A stretch of DNA of 9,086 nt from an uncultured Rikenellaceae bacterium (lineage in GTDB: Bacteria; Bacteroidota; Bacteroidia; Bacteroidales; Rikenellaceae): contig CAMQUV010000027.1 of assembly GCA_947037995.1 (NCBI GenBank), forward strand, positions 1 through 9,086, written 5' to 3'. Shown piece by piece: positions 1-6,328 of the stretch; position 1 is the first letter of the stretch, and the number at the start of each line of letters is the position of its first letter. The notes below the pieces were generated by a model. The model ran no database searches. It worked only from the letters and a program-made list of their open reading frames with translations, and was not told where the DNA came from. Made by a program: the position numbers and the translations under genes.

Positions 1-113
1 CCACCGGCTGGGGGGGGGCTTCGATATTCTTAGCTTCGCCTATGCCAGTATGCCGACAGGCAATTAAATGGGGTCTTTGACCCCCCGACAGGCAAATTTC
101 GAGTGGCGTTGCC
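1..113 (+). repeat. Left copy of a dispersed terminal repeat
   Basis: This repeat is the inverted partner of the one at the right end. It starts with CACCGGCTG and a run of nine G (10-18). A core at 19-43 is identical to the complement of 9040-9064. A 30-bp subunit at 53-82 matches the complement of 9001-9030 at 28 of 30 bases, and a second partial subunit begins at 85 (CCGACAGGCAA repeated). Inside the first subunit GGGGTC-TTT-GACCCC (70-84) is a perfect 6-bp hairpin. The inner edge is unclear and I placed it near 113 because 90-113 shares two spaced blocks with the relic at 1553-1576. The window starts inside the repeat, so this copy may be cut short. No coding potential is evident. Confidence 0.85.
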
Positions 114-120
114 CCGCAAC
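108..120. other. Small GTTGC/GCAAC hairpin beside the repeat
   Basis: GTTGC-CCC-GCAAC forms a perfect 5-bp stem with a 3-base loop. No T-run follows on either strand, so it is not a convincing terminator. It is probably part of the repeat's secondary structure. Confidence 0.4.
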
Positions 121-152
121 AACCATCCCACTCCCCCACACTACGCACACTG

Positions 153-185
153 CAAAAAAATAGACCCACACTAGCAGGTCTATTT
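153..185 (-). terminator. Rho-independent terminator of panC-panD
   Basis: On the minus strand AAATAGACC pairs with GGTCTATTT across a 10-base loop (9 bp, plus positions 177-185 with 158-166). The T-tract then continues to 154. It lies 24 bp past the panD stop codon, where the end of the panC-panD transcript is expected. Confidence 0.85.
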
Positions 186-209
186 CTTTATGTCATTCAC
201 TATAAATAT

Positions 210-557
210 TTACAGTAGATTGGTCGCTGTATCAGGGAAAATCACTGCCGGCTTAAATGTTTTAGCCTCTTCGAAGTCCATCAACGCATACGATATAATA
301 ATTATAACGTCGCCAGCCTGCACCTTTCGTGCAGCAGCTCCATTAACGCAAATTTGTCCAGAATTTGCTTTCCCCTCTATAATGTAGGTTTCAAATCTTT
401 CGCCATTATTATTATTAACAATAGCCACTTTTTCGCCCGCAATAAGGTTTGCCGCTTGAAGCAGAGTTTTGTCAATAGTAATTGAGCCGACATAGTTTAG
501 GTCAGCTTGTGTGACCGTAGCTCTATGAATTTTTGATTTTAGAACTTCTATAAGCAT
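210..557 (-). CDS. panD: Aspartate 1-decarboxylase (PanD) proenzyme
   Basis: PanD decarboxylates L-aspartate to beta-alanine, the beta-alanine source for pantothenate, in the cytoplasm. The 115-residue product is a little shorter than the E. coli enzyme but keeps its numbering. The self-cleavage site Gly24-Ser25, where Ser25 becomes the pyruvoyl cofactor, lies in NYVGSITID. Lys9, His11, Tyr22, Arg54 and Tyr58 (ERFETY) and Asn72 in VNGAAA all match the known active-site and processing residues. The ATG at 555-557 lies inside the end of panC (10-bp overlap, 548-557), so the two are almost certainly co-transcribed and translationally coupled. No Shine-Dalgarno motif is visible, as usual in this phylum. 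No panZ-like maturation factor is seen in the window. A terminator follows at 153-185. Confidence 0.97.
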   Translation of the reverse strand: MLIEVLKSKIHRATVTQADLNYVGSITIDKTLLQAANLIAGEKVAIVNNNNGERFETYIIEGKANSGQICVNGAAARKVQAGDVIIIISYALMDFEEAKTFKPAVIFPDTATNLL

Positions 558-1384
558 TGCATTGGGAGGTTATCAATTAATCTAATATTATCACAATATA
601 CCGCCGCAAAAATTCTGGAATTTCTAGTAATTTCGGTTTCAGTTGTGAGATTATTTTGGTCTGCTATGGTAATGTAGTCAACCTTAAATAGGTCGGAATG
701 ATTTTCGATTTGAGTTTTCGCCCAGCTGCAAATCTCTGCAGGGTCATTGTTTTTTGACGAAGCAATTTCAAGGATTTTATGTATAAATGGAGCCACTACC
801 CTAGCCTCAGAGCTTAGTAGTGCGTTGCGCGATGACAGTGCCAACCCATCCTCACCACGGATAATTTGACAAGGCTCTATCTGAACATCATAGTTCCTCC
901 ACTCGGCAAGCTTTTTAATAATGGCGAGCTGCTGGTAGTCTTTTTCGCCAAAGAAAGCAACTTCGGGCTCTACTATATCGAACAGCCTGTTGACAACTTG
1001 TACCACACCGTCAAAATGTCCGGGTCTTGACGCTCCCTCCATAACTGTATCGAGGCCATCAAGTTGTAGTGATATTTTTGGAGATGCTTGTTCGGGGTAA
1101 ATCTCTTCGGCCGTAGGCGCAAATATAACGTCTGCTCCTGCCGATTCGAGTAGAATGCTGTCCGCCTCGAGTGTGCGAGGGTATGTTTTGAAGTCTTGTT
1201 TGTCGTTAAACTGAGTAGGGTTAACAAAAACGCTAACCACTACGAGGTCCGTAGCTGTTTTGGCCTGTTTCACAAGGCTGATATGTCCTGCGTGGAGCGC
1301 GCCCATCGTAGGTACAAAGCCGACGGTGCCGCTAACATTTTGCAGGGCATCGTGGAGTTCTTTTATGGTAGTAACTGTAATCAT
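548..1384 (-). CDS. panC: Pantothenate synthetase (pantoate--beta-alanine ligase)
   Basis: PanC makes pantothenate from pantoate, beta-alanine and ATP through a pantoyl-adenylate intermediate. From the chosen start it has 278 residues, typical for the family. Visible motifs are [10 protein letters not shown] at 25-34 (nucleotide-binding HIGH-type), FVNPTQF at 53-59, YPRT at 68-71, EGASRPGHF at 116-124, [10 protein letters not shown] at 144-153 and GLALSSRN at 180-187. The frame stays open to a TTG at 1394-1396 (282 residues). I chose the ATG at 1382-1384 because the TTG overlaps a promoter -7 element (1394-1401) and family members start near this ATG. The gene overlaps panD by 10 bp, so beta-alanine and its consuming enzyme are made from one message. 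panB is not in the window. Confidence 0.97.
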   Translation of the reverse strand: MITVTTIKELHDALQNVSGTVGFVPTMGALHAGHISLVKQAKTATDLVVVSVFVNPTQFNDKQDFKTYPRTLEADSILLESAGADVIFAPTAEEIYPEQASPKISLQLDGLDTVMEGASRPGHFDGVVQVVNRLFDIVEPEVAFFGEKDYQQLAIIKKLAEWRNYDVQIEPCQIIRGEDGLALSSRNALLSSEARVVAPFIHKILEIASSKNNDPAEICSWAKTQIENHSDLFKVDYITIADQNNLTTETEITRNSRIFAAVYCDNIRLIDNLPMQCL

Positions 1385-1393
1385 TGTTGGGTG

Positions 1394-1401
1394 CAAATTT
1401 A
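1394..1401 (-). promoter_or_regulatory. -7 element of the panC-panD promoter
   Basis: The minus strand reads TAAATTTG, an exact match to the Bacteroidetes -7 consensus TANNTTTG. It ends 9 bp before the panC ATG, so transcription would start only a few bases from that codon. At the -33 spacing the strand is only T-rich (no clean TTTG), so the upstream half is weak. Confidence 0.6.
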
Positions 1402-1540
1402 GATAATTAATTTATTTAAAAAAACTTTTTTTTGCTTAAATTGGGAAAAATAAGGGACTCAAGTAACTGTTTTATAGGCTTCCTGCACAGTATAATGCCT
1501 TTTTAGAGCGGATTTTGAGCGTCAAGACCTATCTCGCGCC
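1402..1540. other. AT-rich intergenic stretch, nothing recognised
   Basis: This 139-bp part of the 555-bp gap between panC and the kinase gene holds A/T tracts just upstream of panC. I see no convincing gene, tRNA, operator or hairpin terminator in it. Confidence 0.5.
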
Positions 1541-1592
1541 AGAATGGTGGGTGGCAACGACATCCTAAATTTGCCTCACGAGGGGAGGGGTA
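1541..1592 (-). repeat. Degenerate relic of the terminal repeat's inner part
   Basis: GGCAACG (1553-1559) and AAATTTGCCT (1567-1576) are separated by 7 bases. The complement of 90-113 has the same two blocks with the same 7-base spacing, and ATGGT upstream of the first block is also shared. It is therefore probably a decayed copy inverted relative to the left repeat. The G-rich tail (1581-1592) loosely recalls the repeat's G tracts. A TAAATTTG at 1566-1573 on the plus strand lacks an upstream -33 box. Confidence 0.4.
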
Positions 1593-1596
1593 GGAC

Positions 1597-1631
1597 AAAA
1601 AAAAGGCCACTATAAAATAGTGACCTTTTTT
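1597..1631 (-). terminator. Terminator of the small RNA, A/T-flanked
   Basis: On the minus strand GGTCACTAT pairs with ATAGTGGCC (9 bp including one G-U, 3-nt loop), preceded by six A and followed by eight T. It could work weakly in the plus direction as well, with one C-A mismatch. Confidence 0.85.
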
Positions 1632-1751
1632 GGTTTTTAAACCCCCTTAATGGTTTAAAAACTACTAACCCAAACTTGAATTATGAAAACAGCTTTATGT
1701 TTATAATGGAGCTAAGCTGCTAGTAATGCTCCGTTCTCGTTTTCTAATTAC
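1597..1751 (-). ncRNA. Structured small RNA of about 155 nt, family unassigned
   Basis: A perfect promoter (1756-1786) and a strong terminator (1597-1631) bracket a stretch with no usable ORF. The RNA folds by eye as follows. P1 pairs 1739-1749 with 1679-1690 (AAUUA plus GAAAAC, 11 bp with one bulge). Inside P1, GGAGC/GCUCC (1728-1732 with 1708-1712) is crossed by AGCUU/AAGCU (1714-1718 with 1691-1695), a possible H-type pseudoknot with loops of 9, 1 and 12 nt, the last A-rich. P3 is a perfect 11-bp hairpin (1652-1662 with 1633-1643), and the terminator follows. The terminator's third pair is G-U in this direction but C-A in the other, which supports minus-strand transcription. A relation to 6S RNA or the Bacteroidales-1 motif is possible, but I cannot show it. 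The 5' end is inferred from the promoter. Confidence 0.75.
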
Positions 1752-1755
1752 AGTG

Positions 1756-1786
1756 CAAAGGTAAAACAATTATTCCATTTACCAAA
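1756..1786 (-). promoter_or_regulatory. Promoter of the small RNA
   Basis: The minus strand reads TTTG (1786-1783), 19 bp, then TACCTTTG (1763-1756). Both boxes and the spacing match the Bacteroidetes housekeeping promoter exactly. The only thing downstream before the terminator is the structured RNA. The panC-panD pair lies beyond that terminator and has its own -7 element. Confidence 0.85.
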
Positions 1787-1873
1787 TTATTTTTGTTAAT
1801 TATGTAAAAAATTTAATAAATAGTTTTTAAGGGTGTGTTGCAGTCTTTGTGCGAGCGTAATGTTTAAACGGTT

Positions 1874-1903
1874 TTTGGCGTGTTATTTTTTTTATTATCT
1901 TTG
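1874..1903 (+). promoter_or_regulatory. Promoter of the kinase-CBM9-rlmH operon
   Basis: TTTG (1874-1877), 18 bp, then TATCTTTG (1896-1903), a good match to TTTG/TANNTTTG with spacing one base short of the usual 19-21. It gives an A/T-rich leader of about 40 nt before the ATG at 1952. Confidence 0.75.
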
Positions 1904-1951
1904 TAAAACAAATTTCGATTTTAATTACACATTTAGATAAAAGCACACAAA

Positions 1952-3046
1952 ATGCAAACAAAACTCAAAGATATAGCCTCGCAATTTGCGGTTAACGGCA
2001 CTATTTCGACTGTAGAGCAGTTGGGAGAAGGTTTTATAAACGACACTTATGTTATACGTACCGAGGGGCAAACGCCTAACTACATACTGCAACGTAAGAA
2101 CAAACAAATATTCACCGACGTTCCCTCGATGATGGACAACATTAGTCGTGTGACTGCCCATTTGCGTGCGAAAGTGATTGCAGCTGGTGGTGATGCTACG
2201 CGCGAGGTGATGACAGTAACGCCTACAATGAGCGGCGAATTATATCATTTGGACGCTGACGGTGAGTACTGGGCGGCCTGCGAATTTATCAGTGACACCG
2301 TTGCTTACAGCTCGGCGGCTACGCCCGAATTGGCATTCCAGGGTGGTAAAGGAATTGGCAAGTTTCAGGCGCAACTGTCTGATTTTCAAGGAACTCTAGC
2401 GGATATACTTCCCGGGTTTCATAATATGCGCTTTAGATTTGAGCAATGGGACGAATCGATAAAGGCCGATAAAGCAGGACGAGTAGCGTCGCTAGCAACC
2501 GAAATTGAGTGGGTGGAGAGTCGCCGCGAGAAAATGATGTCGCTATGGGCGAAAGTGGAGAGTGGCGCTATCCCACAAAGGGTTACACATAATGACACCA
2601 AGATAAACAATATCCTTTTTGACAATAACGGCGACGTGCTATGCGTGATTGACCTCGACACTGTTTTGAGCGCAACCTGCCTGCACGATTATGGCGATGC
2701 GCTGCGCTCGTACACAAACATGGGCGAAGAGGATGATAAGGACCTTTCCAAAGTTGTAAGTTCACTTGAAATCTTTGAGGGTTACACCAAGGGATACCTT
2801 AGCGAAGCTGGAGCGTTTTTGAACCAGGCTGAACGCGAAAACCTTGCTAGCTGGGGGATGTTTATTACATTCGAACAGGTGCTGCGATTCTTGATGGACT
2901 ACATTAATGGGGATACTTATTATAAAGTGAAATATGATAATCATAACCTAGTCAGAACTCACGCGCAATATAAACTCCTACAATCAATGGAGGAACAGTA
3001 TCCACAAATGAAAAAAATCGTAGATAAATGTCTGGAAAACTTATAA
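1952..3046 (+). CDS. nahK: N-acetylhexosamine 1-kinase-like phosphotransferase (APH fold)
   Basis: This 364-residue protein resembles, along its length, Bifidobacterium longum NahK as I remember it. NahK phosphorylates GlcNAc or GalNAc at C1 using ATP, which feeds UDP-sugar synthesis or salvage of host and mucin amino sugars. Shared landmarks are an N-terminal GEGFINDTY loop (25-33), the nucleotide-side NYILQRKN (43-50), the catalytic HNDTKINN (213-220, Asp215 as base), the metal-binding VIDLDT (232-237), HDYGD (245-249) and the C-terminal DNHNLVRTHAQ. Both have the Brenner-type HxDxxxxN spacing of the APH superfamily. It is unlikely to be a drug-resistance enzyme, despite the family name commonly given to such proteins. 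The substrate is inferred; a different sugar or amino-alcohol kinase is possible. It overlaps the next gene by 19 bp. Confidence 0.8.
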   Translation: MQTKLKDIASQFAVNGTISTVEQLGEGFINDTYVIRTEGQTPNYILQRKNKQIFTDVPSMMDNISRVTAHLRAKVIAAGGDATREVMTVTPTMSGELYHLDADGEYWAACEFISDTVAYSSAATPELAFQGGKGIGKFQAQLSDFQGTLADILPGFHNMRFRFEQWDESIKADKAGRVASLATEIEWVESRREKMMSLWAKVESGAIPQRVTHNDTKINNILFDNNGDVLCVIDLDTVLSATCLHDYGDALRSYTNMGEEDDKDLSKVVSSLEIFEGYTKGYLSEAGAFLNQAERENLASWGMFITFEQVLRFLMDYINGDTYYKVKYDNHNLVRTHAQYKLLQSMEEQYPQMKKIVDKCLENL

Positions 3047-3648
3047 TACCTTCCGCTCCCCTATGGAGCAAAACACAGGAAATTAATAACAATAACTGGG
3101 CAGCGGAGTTTCCGTATGCCCCGAAAGTGGAGTTTAAAGCACAGCATAACGGCGATTCACTCTCTATTGAATTTCAGGTGAAAGAACAGTACACAAAAGC
3201 ACTTGTCAAAGAAGATAATGGCGAAGTATGGACAGATTCTTGTGTTGAATTTTTCCTCGCACTTGATGATTCGGGATACTACAACTTTGAATTTACCTGT
3301 ATCGGCAAAGCATTGCTCGGGTTTCGTAAAGAAAAACCTAATGCCACACACGCTAATCAAATGACAATGCAAAGCATTAAGCGCAATAGCTCGCTCGGGA
3401 CAGAATGTTTTGACGAACAAATCGCTACAACACCCACTGGTAACCAATGGACACTGATGGTGACGATTCCTGCTACTGCCCTGTTTAAACATAATATCGA
3501 GAACTTTAAAGGGCTAAAAGCTACTGCCAATTTCTATAAGTGTGGCGACAATTTAACGAAACCGCACTTTTTGAGCTGGAACCCCATAGATATGCCAACT
3601 CCAAATTTTCACGTCCCACAATTTTTTGGCGATATAGTATTTGAATAA
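3028..3648 (+). CDS. CBM9-like (DOMON-type) carbohydrate-binding domain protein
   Basis: The 206-residue product is a single beta-sandwich domain of the carbohydrate-binding family 9-like type common in Bacteroidota. Features include VWTDSCVEFFLALD (67-80), YYNFEFTCIG (84-93), NFYKCGD (168-174), FLSWNPI (181-187) and a C-terminal FHVPQFFGDIVFE (194-206), where the family typically ends with an H-x-P, FG, I-x-F pattern. There is no signal peptide, lipobox or membrane segment, so it should be cytoplasmic, and no catalytic domain is attached. The ATG lies 19 bp inside the kinase gene in another frame, which suggests coupled translation and a joint role in sugar metabolism. The ligand is unknown. 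Annotation as a glycoside hydrolase accessory module would go beyond the sequence. Confidence 0.75.
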   Translation: MSGKLIIPSAPLWSKTQEINNNNWAAEFPYAPKVEFKAQHNGDSLSIEFQVKEQYTKALVKEDNGEVWTDSCVEFFLALDDSGYYNFEFTCIGKALLGFRKEKPNATHANQMTMQSIKRNSSLGTECFDEQIATTPTGNQWTLMVTIPATALFKHNIENFKGLKATANFYKCGDNLTKPHFLSWNPIDMPTPNFHVPQFFGDIVFE

Positions 3649-3659
3649 TTGTATTGTAA

Positions 3660-4133
3660 ATGAATATTAAACTGCTAGTAGTTGGTAAAACTAATGAAAA
3701 CTACCTCCAAGTAGGAATAGATGAGTACCTGAAACGGTTGACGCGCTATGCCAATTTTTCGATGGAGGTGATTGCGGACGTAAAGAATGCGAAATCACTT
3801 ACACCAGCGCAACTTAAAACGGCGGAGAGCGTGCTGCTCATGGCTAAAATTGAGAGCGGCGACCACTTGGTGCTCCTTGATGAGAACGGCTCGGAGTATA
3901 GCTCTGAGGGGTTCGCTAAGTTTATTGAGCAACAGGGGATTCGTAGTGTGAAAACGCTAGTTTTTGTTGTGGGCGGAGCATACGGATTTGACGAAGTGAT
4001 GTACAAACGCGCAAATGGGAAACTGTCTCTGTCGAAAATGACATTCTCACACCAGATGATACGCCTGCTATTCGTGGAGCAACTCTACCGAGCACATACT
4101 ATCATTAAGGGCGAGCCATATCATCATAAATAA
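3660..4133 (+). CDS. rlmH: 23S rRNA (pseudouridine-1915-N3)-methyltransferase RlmH
   Basis: RlmH uses S-adenosylmethionine to methylate N3 of pseudouridine 1915 in helix 69 of 23S rRNA on assembled 70S ribosomes. The 157 residues match the family length (155 in E. coli). The SPOUT trefoil-knot signatures are present: LLDENG (72-77), FVVGGAYGF (102-110), LSLSKMTFSHQMIR (122-135) and the invariant C-terminal end GEPYHHK (151-157). It starts 11 bp after the CBM9-like gene and has no promoter of its own that I can see, so it is probably the last gene of the operon. It converges with the nuclease-helicase gene, 18 bp separating the two stop codons. Confidence 0.97.
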   Translation: MNIKLLVVGKTNENYLQVGIDEYLKRLTRYANFSMEVIADVKNAKSLTPAQLKTAESVLLMAKIESGDHLVLLDENGSEYSSEGFAKFIEQQGIRSVKTLVFVVGGAYGFDEVMYKRANGKLSLSKMTFSHQMIRLLFVEQLYRAHTIIKGEPYHHK

Positions 4134-4151
4134 ACTGCGGATTTACGAATT

Positions 4152-6173
4152 TTAAATTTCGCTAATTCCAAGCCCTTTTAAATAGTTATATGTAGTGTCA
4201 TAATACTTGGGCAATCTAGTCTTGTCACTTTCGTCACCCTCTGGAACAACAATAATCATCCCCTGCCTTGCGCGCGTAAGTAATACTCTATATGCATTCT
4301 TGAGATACACCTTGCGCTCTTCTTTTTTGATATCTTGCCATTTACTGCCTACGAATGAGTGTGGGCTCCACTTATTATCCGCGAATCTAAAATCACCGTC
4401 CCAAACAACACAAGTATAGTCTAGTTCTAGCCCCTGTATGTCAAATTCGGTTACGACATCTTCTAAATAGTATGACGAGCGAACATCATTTTTGTCAGCT
4501 AAGAACCAATGTATTGAATCGGGTTTAAATCTGACGTCAATAGCCAACGGTCGGAGCCTATAGGCCTGCGACGATACAATTATTCCATAGCGTTCATTGC
4601 CCCTGGCCTGTTTGCGGAGCCAATGTTTTGCCTTATCTATATCTCGAGTTAGGATTATTGGGTATTGAGTTAGTTGTTGCAGCGTCTCTTTAGCCTCTAT
4701 AATAGATATATCGAGCAGTTGATGGACAAATTGCGACAATTTCTCTGCCCTAAAACTACGTAATGACACCGACAGGTGAAGGTCTTTTGAGGTATGTACG
4801 TTGGGCCTATTCGCCAATAAATTTAACGCCTCGCCTGCAGCATATTCTTTATCAGTGAGATGGGATGAAATATGTATATGCCAATCTTTATAGTGTTCGT
4901 TCAGAGCGTTTATCCACTCTCTAATTCCTGCTTCACCCGTATTAATCTCCTGACCACCCCCTACTAGGCAAACAATCGTCGCCCAATCTTTATGTCTATC
5001 CATACAGGAAATCAAAAATTCGGGTTCGGAATAGGGGAATCCAGGGCGATTTTTCTTGCGCTGCATAAAATTAGCAGTCATATTTTTATCCCACGCCCTT
5101 TGCGCCTCATCAAATATTGCAATGTGGTCTATGGGTACGTAGGATTTATCAACATTCTCTTGACTTCTGAAATATTCTATATCGGCAACTATCTCTCCGT
5201 CTTGGATTACAGCGCCTTCTAGGCAGGCATCTCGAAAGTGGTGAACGTTTTGGATAAATGCTTTCACTTCCTGTTCCACCTCTTTCTTCGTTTTTTTGAT
5301 ACCATTATCTTTAAGCTGTTGGAGTTTATCACGAGTTAGGGCTTCAATCAGCACTTTAACTAGAGGTCCGTTTCCGGACAGGTAGACGGCATTAACCTTG
5401 TCTTTGGCTACACTTTGGGTTGAGATATTGAGTCCGACAAGCGTTTTACCTGCCCCAGGGACTCCCGTTACAAAACAGATTGCTTTATTTTTCTGGGCTT
5501 TAGCCTCTTCAATAATTTTAAATACATAATCGCTAGTTTGCGTAAGATTACCGGCATCAGAGCGTGAGATATCCTGCACGGAATGATTTTTATATAGTGC
5601 TTGCGCAGCCTCGATAATAGTTGGCGTGGGGGCGTACCTACTTATACTCCAGGCATAGTTATCTATTTCGGAAGTTTGAAATATTAGTTGAGTTTGCCTT
5701 ATGATATCCGCAAGATTGCTGCCATTACTAAGAATAGGATGTGCTATTTTATCATAGTCTTGAAACACATTAATATCTTGGTTTGCGGTTTGAGTAGATA
5801 TGAGTATCGGTATAATGGGCAGGTCGTGGCTTTGCTCGTGAAAATATTTTAGGTCGAGAGCATAGTCCCATACTTGATTAATATTTGCGTTGATATGCTC
5901 TTTGTTTCCAACTTTAAACTCAATCACATATATTATGCCCTGAATGAGTAGAATCACATCAATGCGCTTGCCCATACGTGGTATTGTGTATTCAAAATAG
6001 ACATCACCACTGCAATGTGAAATTTGCGATTTGAGTATTATTATCTGCTCTGCCCACGCTAGTTTTTGGGTTTGCAGCAGGTCGCCGCGTCCCATAGCAG
6101 TCAGCTTAGCCCAAATAATATCGAATGACTGTTGGGAGAATTGTTGTATTGTATCGTGGTAGTAAGCCCTCAT
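4152..6173 (-). CDS. PD-(D/E)XK nuclease fused to DUF2075 (Schlafen-type) SF1 helicase
   Basis: The 673-residue product has two parts. Residues 1 to about 170 look like a PD-(D/E)XK nuclease: Asp72 in RIDVILL, Glu85-x-Lys87 in IEFKVG, and a RecB-like QxxxY (Gln100 to Tyr104). Residues 230-650 form an SF1 helicase of the DUF2075 type: Walker A GVPGAGKT (237-244), Walker B FDEAQR (354-359), GGGQE (405-409), SLRSFRAEKL (470-479), EFDIQGLELD (576-585) and VLLTRARQGM (630-639). All catalytic positions are intact. DUF2075 is the helicase type seen in Schlafen proteins and, as I recall, the single-gene staphylococcal phage-defence protein Nhi. A role in antiphage defence or DNA processing is inference. 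It stands alone between rlmH and uvrB, with its own promoter and no methylase or partner. The start ATG fits that promoter. Confidence 0.85.
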   Translation of the reverse strand: MRAYYHDTIQQFSQQSFDIIWAKLTAMGRGDLLQTQKLAWAEQIIILKSQISHCSGDVYFEYTIPRMGKRIDVILLIQGIIYVIEFKVGNKEHINANINQVWDYALDLKYFHEQSHDLPIIPILISTQTANQDINVFQDYDKIAHPILSNGSNLADIIRQTQLIFQTSEIDNYAWSISRYAPTPTIIEAAQALYKNHSVQDISRSDAGNLTQTSDYVFKIIEEAKAQKNKAICFVTGVPGAGKTLVGLNISTQSVAKDKVNAVYLSGNGPLVKVLIEALTRDKLQQLKDNGIKKTKKEVEQEVKAFIQNVHHFRDACLEGAVIQDGEIVADIEYFRSQENVDKSYVPIDHIAIFDEAQRAWDKNMTANFMQRKKNRPGFPYSEPEFLISCMDRHKDWATIVCLVGGGQEINTGEAGIREWINALNEHYKDWHIHISSHLTDKEYAAGEALNLLANRPNVHTSKDLHLSVSLRSFRAEKLSQFVHQLLDISIIEAKETLQQLTQYPIILTRDIDKAKHWLRKQARGNERYGIIVSSQAYRLRPLAIDVRFKPDSIHWFLADKNDVRSSYYLEDVVTEFDIQGLELDYTCVVWDGDFRFADNKWSPHSFVGSKWQDIKKEERKVYLKNAYRVLLTRARQGMIIVVPEGDESDKTRLPKYYDTTYNYLKGLGISEI

Positions 6174-6204
6174 ATATTTCCTTTTAGTAGTATTGTAATT
6201 ATTG

Positions 6205-6235
6205 CAAATCTAGTGATAATCTTTCACGTTTCAAA
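6205..6235 (-). promoter_or_regulatory. Promoter of the nuclease-helicase gene
   Basis: The minus strand reads TTTG (6235-6232), 19 bp, TAGATTTG (6212-6205), an ideal Bacteroidetes promoter. The expected start is near 6199, leaving a leader of about 25 nt before the ATG at 6173. The gene is thus expressed independently of uvrB upstream. Confidence 0.85.
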
Positions 6236-6306
6236 GCACAACGGACATAAGATTTCATAAAAGATGAGTGAAATATACAAGCTCGCAACCTAGACAACCA
6301 GCTGCA

Positions 6307-6328
6307 AAAAAGTCCGAGATTATTTCTT
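6307..6328 (-). terminator. Possible weak terminator at the end of uvrB
   Basis: On the minus strand CCGA, in the last uvrB codons, can pair with TCGG just past the stop, followed closely by six T. The stem is only about 4 bp, so it is a weak candidate. No better terminator is visible in the 146-bp gap before the next gene. Confidence 0.3.

Noticed and set aside
190..387. Plus-strand ORF of 65 codons opposite panD
   Set aside because: It lies antisense to a clearly conserved gene and has no recognisable domain or promoter.
1386..1396. TTG start for panC giving four extra residues
   Set aside because: The TTG overlaps the promoter -7 element, and homologues begin close to the downstream ATG.
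1952..3046. Aminoglycoside resistance kinase
   Set aside because: The fold is APH-like, but the sequence follows N-acetylhexosamine kinase across its length, and no resistance context is present.
4146..4161. Palindrome CGAATTTTAAATTTCG between rlmH and the nuclease-helicase gene as a bidirectional terminator
   Set aside because: The stem is AT-rich with one mismatch, has no loop or T-tract and overlaps a stop codon, so terminator function is not supported.
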